Shown: positions 8,631 through 16,847 of the stretch, one piece after another | Position numbering within the stretch: the stretch's first letter is position 1 | Layout: every line of letters starts with the position of its first letter | NCBI GenBank assembly: GCA_965660875.1 | Contig: CBFIBQ010000006.1 | Location: 1 to 64,000, forward strand | DNA length: 64,000 bases | Direction: 5' to 3' | Origin: UBA6770 sp965660875 | GTDB taxonomy: Bacteria; Bacteroidota; Bacteroidia; Flavobacteriales_G; Salibacteraceae | Notes under the pieces: generated by a model | What the model saw: the letters and a program-made list of their open reading frames with translations, nothing else | The model's database searches: none | Told to the model about the DNA's origin: nothing | Translations under genes and position numbers: made by a program

Positions 8631-9845
8631 ATGGCGTGCATACTAAAAATTCCAGACGAAAATGGAAAGGGTATAGTGGTTTTTACAACCGTAGAAAGGG
8701 ATCGAGTAATTTTAAAAAACCGTGCCGTATATAATCGTTTAAATGAGCTTAAAAAAAATTGGGTAGTTGCATTACACCCTAATTATTTTGATCACGATTA
8801 TAAACACGAGCCCTTATTTGACTTTGTATTTACTGTGGTTGATTTACTGCAGTCAAACACACCATTCCCCAAGATAGATGTTCAAGTTCACAGTCTTTCC
8901 CCTGCGTACTTTAAGCCTTCTAAAAACGAAAAGTTTTGGGATATTTTGCATGTATCACGTGCTCAAACCTCAAAAAATATTCCCGATTTTTTCAAAGTGA
9001 TACGAAACTTGTATGACCAAGGAAAAATGTATCGAGTATTGCTCATTTGCACCATACCGGACCGCGACCTTACTAAAACGGATCTGGTGTATAATATCAG
9101 AGATATATACGACAGTATGTTTTCAGAGCAAGAAAAAGACTCCTTCACCTTCTTAACTACTGATTATCGACAACCTTATCCGTTTGACACGGAAACCATC
9201 GCTCATTTCTATCGTTCGAGCAAAATTTTATTGAACTCAGGCGGGAGAGAACGGCAAGGACGTATAAATGCATATGCCTGGTGTTGCGGTATGCCTGTAG
9301 TAGCATTGGACCGCATGAAGGATTTAATTCCTCATCACTTGAGACGAGCGCCGATTTTTTATTCTGGAAATAGTTATAGTGAGTTACCCGAGCAAGTAAT
9401 TCGTGCGTTAGATTATTGCGACAACAATTTTGATGTAAATGACTTTCAAGAAATTAGAGCACATTGTTCAGAATCGTTTACGGTACCTAAAATCATTGAA
9501 GACGTGCTCCCATATTGCAATACGGATAAAGACTCAAGAGCAATTAAAAAGGACAGCTTCAATACTTATAACTTAGACAGACGTATTGCTAGACATCACG
9601 GTTTTGGTGATACTCAAATTTCGATAGATATCCCAGTAGGTGAATTGGTGCAACAACTTGGTAGCTTACCCAATAAAAAGTTGAAAAAAATAATTGCTCA
9701 GCCCGACTCAGAAAAATTTATGCAAGATATGAAAGGCATAAAACGAGGGGAGAATCCAGAAGTGAATAACTCCGTTTATAAGGGTAAGCGGATAGCACGC
9801 ACTCTTCTAATAAAAGTTCTGCATACTTTTGGACTGAAAAAATGA
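8631..9845 (+). CDS. GT-B fold glycosyltransferase (GT4-like)
   Basis: A 404-residue soluble protein starting at an ATG with a purine-rich AAGAGG upstream. The first third lacks the usual GPGG-type opening. 'WDILHVSRAQTSKNIPDFFKVIRNL' marks the start of the C-terminal GT-B domain. 'FYRSSKILLNSGGRERQGRINAYAWCCGMPVVAL' is the nucleotide-sugar-binding region, where an E-x7-E pattern is replaced by ERQGRINAYA. The substrate cannot be told. The gene overlaps the next one (ATGA, 4 nt) and leads a glycan operon. The C-terminal 100 residues are basic and may be a membrane-association tail. Confidence 0.75.
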   Translation: MACILKIPDENGKGIVVFTTVERDRVILKNRAVYNRLNELKKNWVVALHPNYFDHDYKHEPLFDFVFTVVDLLQSNTPFPKIDVQVHSLSPAYFKPSKNEKFWDILHVSRAQTSKNIPDFFKVIRNLYDQGKMYRVLLICTIPDRDLTKTDLVYNIRDIYDSMFSEQEKDSFTFLTTDYRQPYPFDTETIAHFYRSSKILLNSGGRERQGRINAYAWCCGMPVVALDRMKDLIPHHLRRAPIFYSGNSYSELPEQVIRALDYCDNNFDVNDFQEIRAHCSESFTVPKIIEDVLPYCNTDKDSRAIKKDSFNTYNLDRRIARHHGFGDTQISIDIPVGELVQQLGSLPNKKLKKIIAQPDSEKFMQDMKGIKRGENPEVNNSVYKGKRIARTLLIKVLHTFGLKK

Positions 9846-10918
9846 ATCGATTTACAATTCCATACTTCCCTCCTATCGAGGAATATCAAAAACACCTCCA
9901 ACAGATTTGGGAAAATCAATGGATAACCAATAACGGACCTTTTGTAAAAGAACTGGAACAAAAAGTTTCCGATTTTTTATCGACCGAAAATAAAATGAGC
10001 TTTGTATCGAATGGAACCATTGCCATTCAACTTGCAATAGAAAGCTTAGAATTGAGTGGAGAAATTATCACTACACCATTCAGCTATGTAGCTACCAGTT
10101 CTGCAATCGATTGGCAAAAATGCCAACCGATTTATGTTGATATCGACGCGCAGACTTATGCAATAGACCCAACCTTAATTGAGGAAAAAATAACCTCAAA
10201 AACCAGCGCAATTTTAGCTACTCATATTTTTGGAAACCCATGCAATATAGAGGCAATTGAGCATATTGCGCAAAAACACAAGCTCAAAGTAATCTATGAT
10301 GCATCGCACTGCTTTGGTACTAAGTATAAGGGAGAATCGATCTTCAATTTTGGAGACATAAGTACCTGTAGTTTTCACGCCACCAAAATATTTCACACCA
10401 TTGAAGGCGGCGCAGTATTTTCGAGAGATAAAAAACTATTAGATCGAGTAAATCTGCTGAAAAATTTCGGACATGACGGACCAGAAACCTTCTCTTCGCA
10501 AGGAATAAATGGAAAAAATTCTGAAGTTCATGCTGCAATGGGTTTGACTGTTCTCCCGAAAATTGACGAGATCCTATACAGAAGAAAAGCTCAGTTCTTG
10601 CTCTACAAATCCTTACTGAATCATGAAGCAATTCAATTTCAGCGTATTGAAAACAGTCAGGAATATAATTATGCGTATTGTTCAATAGTCATTTCATCTG
10701 AGGAGAAGTTTTTGAAAATTCAAGAAATGATTGAGCGTGAAAAAATTGGATTGAGACGATATTTTTATCCCTCTCTCAATCAACTACCATACTACAATCA
10801 GACGGAATGTCCGGTTTCTGACTCTATAGCGGCGCGTATATTTTGCCTTCCTATGCATTACAATTTGAAAGAGGAAGAAATCCAATTCATTGCCCAAAAA
10901 ATAATCGGATGCTTATAA
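9842..10918 (+). CDS. DegT/DnrJ/EryC1/StrS sugar aminotransferase (VioA-like)
   Basis: A PLP enzyme of 358 residues that adds an amino group to a 4-keto sugar nucleotide. PLP aspartate D153 lies in 'VIYDASHCFG' and the Schiff-base lysine is K182 in 'SFHATKIFHTIEGG'. The N-terminus ('IPYFPPIEEYQKHLQQIWENQWITNNGPFV') resembles dTDP-4-amino-4,6-dideoxyglucose transaminases (VioA type) more than PseC; this is family recall, not a search. The acetyltransferase gene overlaps it by 10 nt, which fits a VioA-VioB-like pair making an N-acetylated amino sugar such as Qui4NAc. It could alternatively act as the missing PseC for the downstream Pse genes. Confidence 0.85.
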   Translation: MNRFTIPYFPPIEEYQKHLQQIWENQWITNNGPFVKELEQKVSDFLSTENKMSFVSNGTIAIQLAIESLELSGEIITTPFSYVATSSAIDWQKCQPIYVDIDAQTYAIDPTLIEEKITSKTSAILATHIFGNPCNIEAIEHIAQKHKLKVIYDASHCFGTKYKGESIFNFGDISTCSFHATKIFHTIEGGAVFSRDKKLLDRVNLLKNFGHDGPETFSSQGINGKNSEVHAAMGLTVLPKIDEILYRRKAQFLLYKSLLNHEAIQFQRIENSQEYNYAYCSIVISSEEKFLKIQEMIEREKIGLRRYFYPSLNQLPYYNQTECPVSDSIAARIFCLPMHYNLKEEEIQFIAQKIIGCL

Positions 10919-11535
10919 TAGGTGCCGGAGGCTTTGCCAAACAACTGACGCAATCATTGCATTTGGATAAGAAGGGTGATAAATTGAACTTTTTTGACGA
11001 CACAGGCTCGAACAAAATATTTTTAGGTAAGTATCCAATAGTAAACTCCACAACTGAAGTTCAACGCTTGTTTTCAAGTAACAAAGAATTCCTTTTGGGA
11101 GTTGGCTCACCAAAAGTTCGACAGAAATTATCTGAGCAATTCATGGCCCTTCAAGGGAATTTAGCCACCCACGTCAGCAATCAAAGTTTTATTAGTCCAT
11201 TCTCCGTCACTATTGAGTCAGGTAATATCGTAATGCCAAAAGCCTATATTGAACCCGACGTATATATTGGTGAAGGAACACTAATCAATGTGGGAGCCTT
11301 TATTGCCCATGATGTGCAGATCGGTCGGTATTCTGAAATTTCTCCAAATGCTCAATTATTAGGTGGCAGTAACATTGGAAAAGGTGTATTTATTGGAGCT
11401 GGTGCTGTGGTGTTGCCCAACGTCAAAATTGGAGATAACTGCACAATTGGTGCAGGAGCTGTGGTTACGAAAGATATCCCCAATGGGTCTACGGTAGTTG
11501 GAGTGCCCGGCCATGTAATAAAGACGAACAATTAA
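10909..11535 (+). CDS. NeuD/PglD/VioB-like sugar N- or O-acetyltransferase
   Basis: A 208-residue protein of the left-handed beta-helix acyltransferase family. An N-terminal Rossmann-like segment ('MLIIGAGGFAKQLTQ', 'LGVGSPKVRQ') precedes hexapeptide repeats ('IGEGTLINVGAFIAHDVQIG', 'NIGKGVFIGAGAVVLPNVKIG'). It ends in the coenzyme-A-binding 'VVGVPGHVIK'. The start chosen is the ATG at 10909, since the upstream in-frame codons lie inside the aminotransferase gene and match no family N-terminus. The pairing with the aminotransferase suggests that it acetylates that enzyme's amino-sugar product. A role as NeuD-type nonulosonate O-acetyltransferase is also possible. Confidence 0.85.
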   Translation: MLIIGAGGFAKQLTQSLHLDKKGDKLNFFDDTGSNKIFLGKYPIVNSTTEVQRLFSSNKEFLLGVGSPKVRQKLSEQFMALQGNLATHVSNQSFISPFSVTIESGNIVMPKAYIEPDVYIGEGTLINVGAFIAHDVQIGRYSEISPNAQLLGGSNIGKGVFIGAGAVVLPNVKIGDNCTIGAGAVVTKDIPNGSTVVGVPGHVIKTNN

Positions 11536-11582
11536 GTTCGTTTAATTGACTCTCATAAGCGGAGGCCTTCCTTTTTGTTACG

Positions 11583-12554
11583 CTACTCAATATACGAATC
11601 CGAAAATCTACTAGTCGCTAACTTTCTGAATTTGAATTTTATTTTATCGATGAGGGTGGGTTGGCAATTACTCTTAACGAAGCTCGATATTTTGTTACTT
11701 AAATCCTTTGAAAGTACTTTTTCATCATCAAACTTTTTGACCAATTGTTCAACAAAACCATAATGACCAAATAGCTCTGCCATGCCAATTAGCTTAATGG
11801 CTTCTACTTCTGACTTGATAGTGTCATCCAACAAAGGGTCTTTAAAAAATAAGGTATCAAGCGCTACTGGTTGTCTTTTTACATAGTTTTTTGGTTTTCT
11901 ACCCCACATGGACCGCATATTCTCTTCAAACACATAAAACTGATGCTCAAATGCGAGTAATTCAACTGAAGCTCTAGTTTTCTGTCCCTTGTGAATGGGC
12001 AAAATCCAACTCTCCACCAACAAACCTAGAGTGGATTTTAGTGCATTTATCGCTCCTTCTAACACCTCAAACTCTGCTCCGTGTATATCAAGCTTTATAA
12101 AATCAATAGTTAAGCCACCCTGTTGTATGCAAAATTCATCAATAGAAATCGCCTCTAACTCTACCTCGCGTTCAGTTCTCCGTACACTTTTCAAGGGATC
12201 GATATGCTGTTGTAGTTGCTTATTGAATGGGTATACCGACGAACTCGAAGGCTCAACAGCAACATTGAGTTGAATGGTCTTTGAAACATTCCATAGTGCC
12301 TTAGGAACTACAATTTCCTTTTCATTGGATACAATTTGAGCTCCTGCATCCGCTTCAAAACGAATCACCTTCAATATTTTTTCGTCCACTATATTGAATG
12401 GACTAAAGAGGTCTCCCCTTGCGCCTCCATCTATGATAACTAATTTGTTACCCTCTAATAATTCTTTAATAAATGGTTGATTTAATAATACCTTTCTCAT
12501 GGGGAGTAAATCTAAATGAACGCTCAAAAATCGTGTGAACAAATATATCCACAT
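11583..12554 (-). CDS. FkbM-family SAM-dependent methyltransferase
   Basis: A 323-residue protein with the FkbM-domain signature 'TIDFIKLDIHGAEFEVLEGA' near residues 165-185 and an upstream SAM-site 'VIIDGGARGDLFSPF'. FkbM proteins O-methylate sugars or other small molecules; in glycan loci they usually modify the polysaccharide. It is inserted in opposite orientation between plus-strand glycan genes. The C-terminal 100 residues are helical and rich in Lys/Phe. No promoter with a full TANNTTTG was found upstream. The substrate is unknown. Confidence 0.8.
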   Translation of the reverse strand: MWIYLFTRFLSVHLDLLPMRKVLLNQPFIKELLEGNKLVIIDGGARGDLFSPFNIVDEKILKVIRFEADAGAQIVSNEKEIVVPKALWNVSKTIQLNVAVEPSSSSVYPFNKQLQQHIDPLKSVRRTEREVELEAISIDEFCIQQGGLTIDFIKLDIHGAEFEVLEGAINALKSTLGLLVESWILPIHKGQKTRASVELLAFEHQFYVFEENMRSMWGRKPKNYVKRQPVALDTLFFKDPLLDDTIKSEVEAIKLIGMAELFGHYGFVEQLVKKFDDEKVLSKDLSNKISSFVKSNCQPTLIDKIKFKFRKLATSRFSDSYIE

Positions 12555-12628
12555 CTCAAAAGCCTAAGGCAAATTTTTGCAAATTACATTCTTTATGTTT
12601 TGCTAAGTTAGCGGGTAAAAACAAATAG

Positions 12629-12636
12629 TAAATTTG
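12629..12636 (+). promoter_or_regulatory. -7 element for the pse operon
   Basis: TAAATTTG is an exact TANNTTTG match 19 nt before the pseB ATG. A TTTG (12599-12602) lies 26 nt upstream, a longer spacer than usual. Transcription would begin near 12643, with an 11-nt leader. Confidence 0.45.
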
Positions 12637-12654
12637 GAGCATTAAATTCAACAC

Positions 12655-13680
12655 ATGTTCGAAAACATAGATCTTAACGGAAAAAGTATTTTAATTACTG
12701 GTGGAACAGGCTCTTTAGGTCAAGAGTTGGTAAAAATAATACTCGAAAAATGGCCAAATGTCAAGCGCTTAGTCATTTACTCAAGAGATGAGCAGAAGCA
12801 GTTTCAAATGAACCAGAAGTTCAGCACCGAAACCCACCGAGCCATTCGTTACTTTATCGGAGATGTGAGAGACCTTGAACGTTTAAAACGTGCAATGAGT
12901 GGAATTGAATACGTGATTCATGCTGCTGCAATGAAGCACATTCACATTGCCGAGTACAACCCCACGGAGTGCATCAAAACCAATGTGGGTGGAGCAGAAA
13001 ATGTAATACAAGCCAGTTTAGAATGTGGCGTAAAAGGAGTGGTCGCTTTGTCAACCGATAAAGCTTGTGCCCCTATTAATCTTTATGGTGCTACAAAATT
13101 AGCATCGGATAAATTGTTTGTTGCTGCAAATAACGTAAAAGGCACTAACCCCATCAAATTCTCTGTTGTGCGTTATGGAAATGTAATGGGCTCAAATGGC
13201 AGTGTAATTCCCTTTTTCATGAAAAAAAGAAAAGATGGCGTGCTTCCAATCACTGACGACCGAATGACGCGATTCAATATTTCTTTACAAGAAGGCGCCG
13301 AAATGGTGCTTTTTGCTCTTGAAAATGCTTGGGGTGGCGAGATTTTTGTCCCAAAAATACCGAGTTATAAGATTACAGATGTAGCCAAAGCTATTGCACC
13401 GGAATGCGAACAAAAAATTGTTGGCATTAGACCTGGTGAAAAGATTCACGAAGAAATGATCACTTCATCGGACTCTGAAACTACCTACGACTTGGATAAA
13501 TTTTATGCCATTTTACCTTTTCAGCATACTTGGAGTATTGAAGATTACATGAAAAAAACCGGCGCAAAAAAAGTTGACTTTGAGGAAAACTACAGTTCCG
13601 GAAATAATACAGAATGGCTGAGTGTAGAGGATATTCGAGCGTTAATTAAATCACATTTAGACCCAAACTTTAGCATTTAA
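12655..13680 (+). CDS. pseB: UDP-N-acetylglucosamine 4,6-dehydratase (inverting), pseudaminic acid pathway
   Basis: First enzyme of pseudaminic acid synthesis. It converts UDP-GlcNAc to the 4-keto-6-deoxy-L-IdoNAc form by dehydration with C5 inversion, using NADP. The 341 residues are typical. Visible features are 'SILITGGTGSLGQELV' (Rossmann), 'AAAMKHIHIAEYNPTECIKTN', 'STDKACAPINLYGATKLASDKL' with the active-site YGATK, and 'RYGNVMGSNGSVIPFF'. PseB enzymes share the 'MKHxxIAEYNP' segment with few others. The next gene, which in many pse clusters would be pseC, is instead pseF, 2 nt after the stop. Confidence 0.92.
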   Translation: MFENIDLNGKSILITGGTGSLGQELVKIILEKWPNVKRLVIYSRDEQKQFQMNQKFSTETHRAIRYFIGDVRDLERLKRAMSGIEYVIHAAAMKHIHIAEYNPTECIKTNVGGAENVIQASLECGVKGVVALSTDKACAPINLYGATKLASDKLFVAANNVKGTNPIKFSVVRYGNVMGSNGSVIPFFMKKRKDGVLPITDDRMTRFNISLQEGAEMVLFALENAWGGEIFVPKIPSYKITDVAKAIAPECEQKIVGIRPGEKIHEEMITSSDSETTYDLDKFYAILPFQHTWSIEDYMKKTGAKKVDFEENYSSGNNTEWLSVEDIRALIKSHLDPNFSI

Positions 13681-13682
13681 GA

Positions 13683-14378
13683 TTGACATCCATTGCTATA
13701 ATACCTGCCAGAGGTGGAAGCAAACGCATTCCCAAGAAAAACATCAAAGCGTTTCTTGGCACACCTATTATTGCTTACAGCATACAAACTGCATTAGACT
13801 CTAACTTGTTCGACCGTGTGATTGTCTCGACGGATAGTGAGGAAATTTCTAATATTGCTCGAGACTTAGGAGCAGAAGTACCTTTTGTAAGAAGTAAAAA
13901 AAACTCTGATGATTTTGCTGGCACAGCCAGTGTTTTGAACGAAGTATTTGATGAGTTAAAAAAAGAGAACTATTCTTACGATTACGGTTGCTGCATTTAC
14001 CCTACCGCTCCTTTTACAACTAGTGCTGATTTGAGAAAAGGGTTAGAAATCATGAATACAAAAAATGTACAGACGGTTTTCTCTGCCGTGGAGTTTGATT
14101 ACCCTATTTGGAGGAGTTTAAAAATCGATCAACATAAAGCCATAATGAATTGGCCGGAGTTCTTAAACTCAAGATCCCAAGATTTACCACACGCTTATCA
14201 TGATGCTGGCCAATGGTATTGGTACCATGCAGAAAAATTAAAAGAAAGTAATGCCCTTTTTACTGAAAACTCGGGAGTAGTTTTATTGCCAAAAGAAAAA
14301 GTACAGGATATTGACACAGCCTCAGATTGGAAAATTGCAGAAATGAAATATCAACTACTTCAAGATAGCAATTCTTAA
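13683..14378 (+). CDS. pseF: pseudaminic acid cytidylyltransferase
   Basis: Activates pseudaminic acid to CMP-Pse using CTP. The 231 residues begin 'TSIAIIPARGGSKRIPKKN', the nucleotide-binding ARGGSKR-x-PxKN motif of CMP-sugar synthetases. 'DRVIVSTDSEEIS' and 'CIYPTAPFTT' follow, then the PseF-type 'HAYHDAGQWYW' segment, which distinguishes it from NeuA. The likely start is TTG at 13683, 2 nt after the pseB stop, because no ATG precedes the motif. It is the second gene of the operon. Confidence 0.9.
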   Translation: MTSIAIIPARGGSKRIPKKNIKAFLGTPIIAYSIQTALDSNLFDRVIVSTDSEEISNIARDLGAEVPFVRSKKNSDDFAGTASVLNEVFDELKKENYSYDYGCCIYPTAPFTTSADLRKGLEIMNTKNVQTVFSAVEFDYPIWRSLKIDQHKAIMNWPEFLNSRSQDLPHAYHDAGQWYWYHAEKLKESNALFTENSGVVLLPKEKVQDIDTASDWKIAEMKYQLLQDSNS

Positions 14379-14386
14379 TTCTATCT

Positions 14387-15811
14387 TTGATAGCTGTGAA
14401 TGTAGTATTTTACCCCAACACAAATCCAAAAAACGGTTTTGGTCACATCAGTAGGTGTTTTGCCTTATATAACCAATTGGTGGCAAATGGAATAGATGCG
14501 CAATATTACGCTGTTGGCAACCAAGAACAACTCATAAAGAAATTTGATGTTCAAGTGATTCGCTCAACTATTAACAGCGATGATTTAATTCCTTCAGAGA
14601 CGGTTGTTGTAGTAGATAATTATGACTTTACCAACGAGGATATTATAGCACTGAAATCAAAAGGATTCCAGACCATTTGTATTGACGATTTTGGAAGTAA
14701 AATTCCTTCGGCTGACTTAATTATAAACCACGGCGAAATCCGAAATACCTTGCAAGAGCCTCCTGCACAATATTTATATGGCTTAAGCTATTCCATTATT
14801 CATCCAGATTTCAAACCACTAGCTCGTAAAAAGAAAGACACAAAATTGAACGAAATCATACTGTCTTTTGGGGGTTCCAGCCCAAGAAAATTATTGCAGG
14901 ATTGGTTAGCTTGCCTATTGAAGGTTTTCCCTTTGAGCAAGTTCAAAGTACTCTCCCCGCTTAGTGCAACTGAGCTGGGTTTTGGCACAAATAAAGCTGT
15001 AGAATTCATCTGGGGTTACAGTTCAAAACAATTGAATGCATTGTATAACAGCATTGACCTAGCGATTGTACCCTCAAGTAATTTATCCCTAGAGGTTGCA
15101 GCCTCCAATACCAATTTGGCGGTAGGCACTTTTGTCGACAATCAAAAAAAAATTCACGCCAATTTAATTCGCAATGAAGTCGCTTTTGATTTAGGAAATT
15201 TGAACCAGTCCAAGGAGGAAATCGAAAAGCGTTTGAATCACTTAAAACACTTGTCCACTCCAGATTACAACAATCAATTGATCAAACAAAAAATAATTAA
15301 TTCAAAAAAATCGGGCAGTGCCATCGCCTTACATATAAGAAGAATAGCGAAAGGGCTCAGCTACCGAAATGCGGCGGCAAAAGATTGTGAATTTATATTC
15401 AACCTCGCAAATGACGAATCGGTGAGAAACAACTCCATTAATTCAGAACCCATTATTTGGAGTCAGCACAAAAGTTGGTTTGATAAAAAAATAATGAGCA
15501 ACGACCTATTTCATATTTATGAATTCAACAATACACCAATTGGATACATAAGAATAGAGAATAAAAATGGGGAAAACATTATTAGCATCGCGATTTCTAA
15601 TGCGATGAGAGGAAAAAAAATTGCACCAATAATGATTGGCTGTTCTTCCGATTTCTATTTGTCAATTTTAGGAAATGATGCTCCAATTCTGGCCTATATT
15701 TGGGACAAGAATCCTGCTTCAGCTTTCGCATTTCAGAGGGCTGAATATGTACTGAATAATGAAAAAACACTTGACGGAAGAAAATTCTCTGTTTTAGCCT
15801 ATGGAAATTGA
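14387..15811 (+). CDS. pseG: PseG-PseH fusion: UDP-sugar hydrolase plus GNAT N-acetyltransferase
   Basis: A 474-residue two-domain protein. Residues 1-315 match PseG, the GT-B-like hydrolase that removes UDP from UDP-2,4-diacetamido-trideoxy-altrose: 'GFGHISRCFALYNQL', 'VVVVDNYDFTNEDI', 'ILSFGGSSPRKLL' and 'DLAIVPSSNLSLEVAASNTN'. Residues about 325-474 match a GNAT fold of the PseH type ('YRNAAAKDCEFIFNLANDESVR ... SINSEPI', 'WDKNPASAFAFQRAEY'), which acetylates the C4 amine. These steps are sequential, so the fusion makes sense. The start is TTG 14387 or GTG 14396. It overlaps pseI by 11 nt. Confidence 0.88.
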   Translation: MIAVNVVFYPNTNPKNGFGHISRCFALYNQLVANGIDAQYYAVGNQEQLIKKFDVQVIRSTINSDDLIPSETVVVVDNYDFTNEDIIALKSKGFQTICIDDFGSKIPSADLIINHGEIRNTLQEPPAQYLYGLSYSIIHPDFKPLARKKKDTKLNEIILSFGGSSPRKLLQDWLACLLKVFPLSKFKVLSPLSATELGFGTNKAVEFIWGYSSKQLNALYNSIDLAIVPSSNLSLEVAASNTNLAVGTFVDNQKKIHANLIRNEVAFDLGNLNQSKEEIEKRLNHLKHLSTPDYNNQLIKQKIINSKKSGSAIALHIRRIAKGLSYRNAAAKDCEFIFNLANDESVRNNSINSEPIIWSQHKSWFDKKIMSNDLFHIYEFNNTPIGYIRIENKNGENIISIAISNAMRGKKIAPIMIGCSSDFYLSILGNDAPILAYIWDKNPASAFAFQRAEYVLNNEKTLDGRKFSVLAYGN

Positions 15812-16844
15812 CTCAATATTTAATCCCAAAACAGAAACGCCCACATTCATAATTGCAGAGCTATCTGCAAATCATGGAGGGAAACTGGAAATTGCTTTAG
15901 AAACCGTTCGAGCAGCTAAAAAAGCTGGTGCGGATGCGATTAAAATTCAAACGTATTCAGCCGATACCATTACATTAAATAGCGATAAAGAAGATTTTCA
16001 AATAAATCAAGGAACCCAGTGGGACGGTCAAACACTTTACAGTTTATATCAAAAGGCCATGTTACCTTGGGAGTGGCATAAAGCAATATTTGAAGAGGCT
16101 AAAAAAGTAGGACTCATTTGTTTTTCTTCACCTTTTGATGAAACCGCTATCGATTTTTTAGAGGAATTGGAAAATCCAATTTATAAAATTGCCTCCTTTG
16201 AGATTAAGCATATACCGCTGATAAAAAAGGCGGCACAAACTGGTAAACCACTCATTATAAGTACAGGAATAGCGGAACAAAACGATATTGAACTCGCGCT
16301 CGATACTTGTAAATCTGAAAACAACCATCGCATTGCATTACTGAAATGCACTTCAGCTTACCCCGCACCAATTGAAGAAACCAACTTGTTAATGATTAAG
16401 GCTTTTAGAGAAAAATATGGCGTATCCTCTGGGCTCTCAGATCATACTTTAGGGATTGAAGTCCCGATTCTGTCCATCGCTTTTGGTGCTAAAATCATTG
16501 AAAAACATTTTATACTGGATAAGACGATTGGAGGACCTGATGCAGATTTTTCACTTGACCGTGATGAATTTAGCGCAATGGTAAAGGCTGTGCGCAATGC
16601 TGAAAAAGCAATCGGAAAAGTTGATTTTACGCTAAGAGGTAAATCAAAAACAAACAGCACTTTCGGTCGATCTATTTATGTATCTCAAAATGTCAAAAAA
16701 GGAGATCAGGTGACTTCAGAGAATATTAAAGTAGTCCGACCTGGTTTCGGTCTGGCTCCCAAATTTTATGAAGAAGTAATTGGGAAAAAATTCGCTCAAG
16801 ATGTAAGCAAAGGCTCACGTTTAAACCTTGATATTATTGAATAA
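15801..16844 (+). CDS. pseI: pseudaminic acid synthase
   Basis: A NeuB-family TIM barrel that condenses 2,4-diacetamido-2,4,6-trideoxy-altrose with PEP to give pseudaminic acid. The 347 residues match the family. 'PTFIIAELSANHGGKLEIA' and 'AGADAIKIQTYSADTITL' form the active-site start, 'LKCTSAYPAP' and 'GLSDHTLGIEVP' are further barrel segments, and 'EKHFILDKTIGGPDADFSLD' binds the metal and PEP. A C-terminal SAF/antifreeze-like domain (about 285-347, 'GRSIYVSQNVKKGDQVT') closes it. The PseI/NeuB distinction is from the operon plus the DAD motif. Confidence 0.92.
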   Translation: MEIDSIFNPKTETPTFIIAELSANHGGKLEIALETVRAAKKAGADAIKIQTYSADTITLNSDKEDFQINQGTQWDGQTLYSLYQKAMLPWEWHKAIFEEAKKVGLICFSSPFDETAIDFLEELENPIYKIASFEIKHIPLIKKAAQTGKPLIISTGIAEQNDIELALDTCKSENNHRIALLKCTSAYPAPIEETNLLMIKAFREKYGVSSGLSDHTLGIEVPILSIAFGAKIIEKHFILDKTIGGPDADFSLDRDEFSAMVKAVRNAEKAIGKVDFTLRGKSKTNSTFGRSIYVSQNVKKGDQVTSENIKVVRPGFGLAPKFYEEVIGKKFAQDVSKGSRLNLDIIE

Positions 16845-16847
16845 GCG

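Noticed and set aside
9842..10918. Naming the aminotransferase PseC
   Set aside because: The N-terminal pattern resembles VioA-type transaminases more; the position before FkbM and far from pseB makes the name unsafe.
11536..11582. GC-rich GGAGGCCTTCC followed by Ts as a terminator
   Set aside because: It is nearly a palindrome with no loop and cannot form a usable hairpin.
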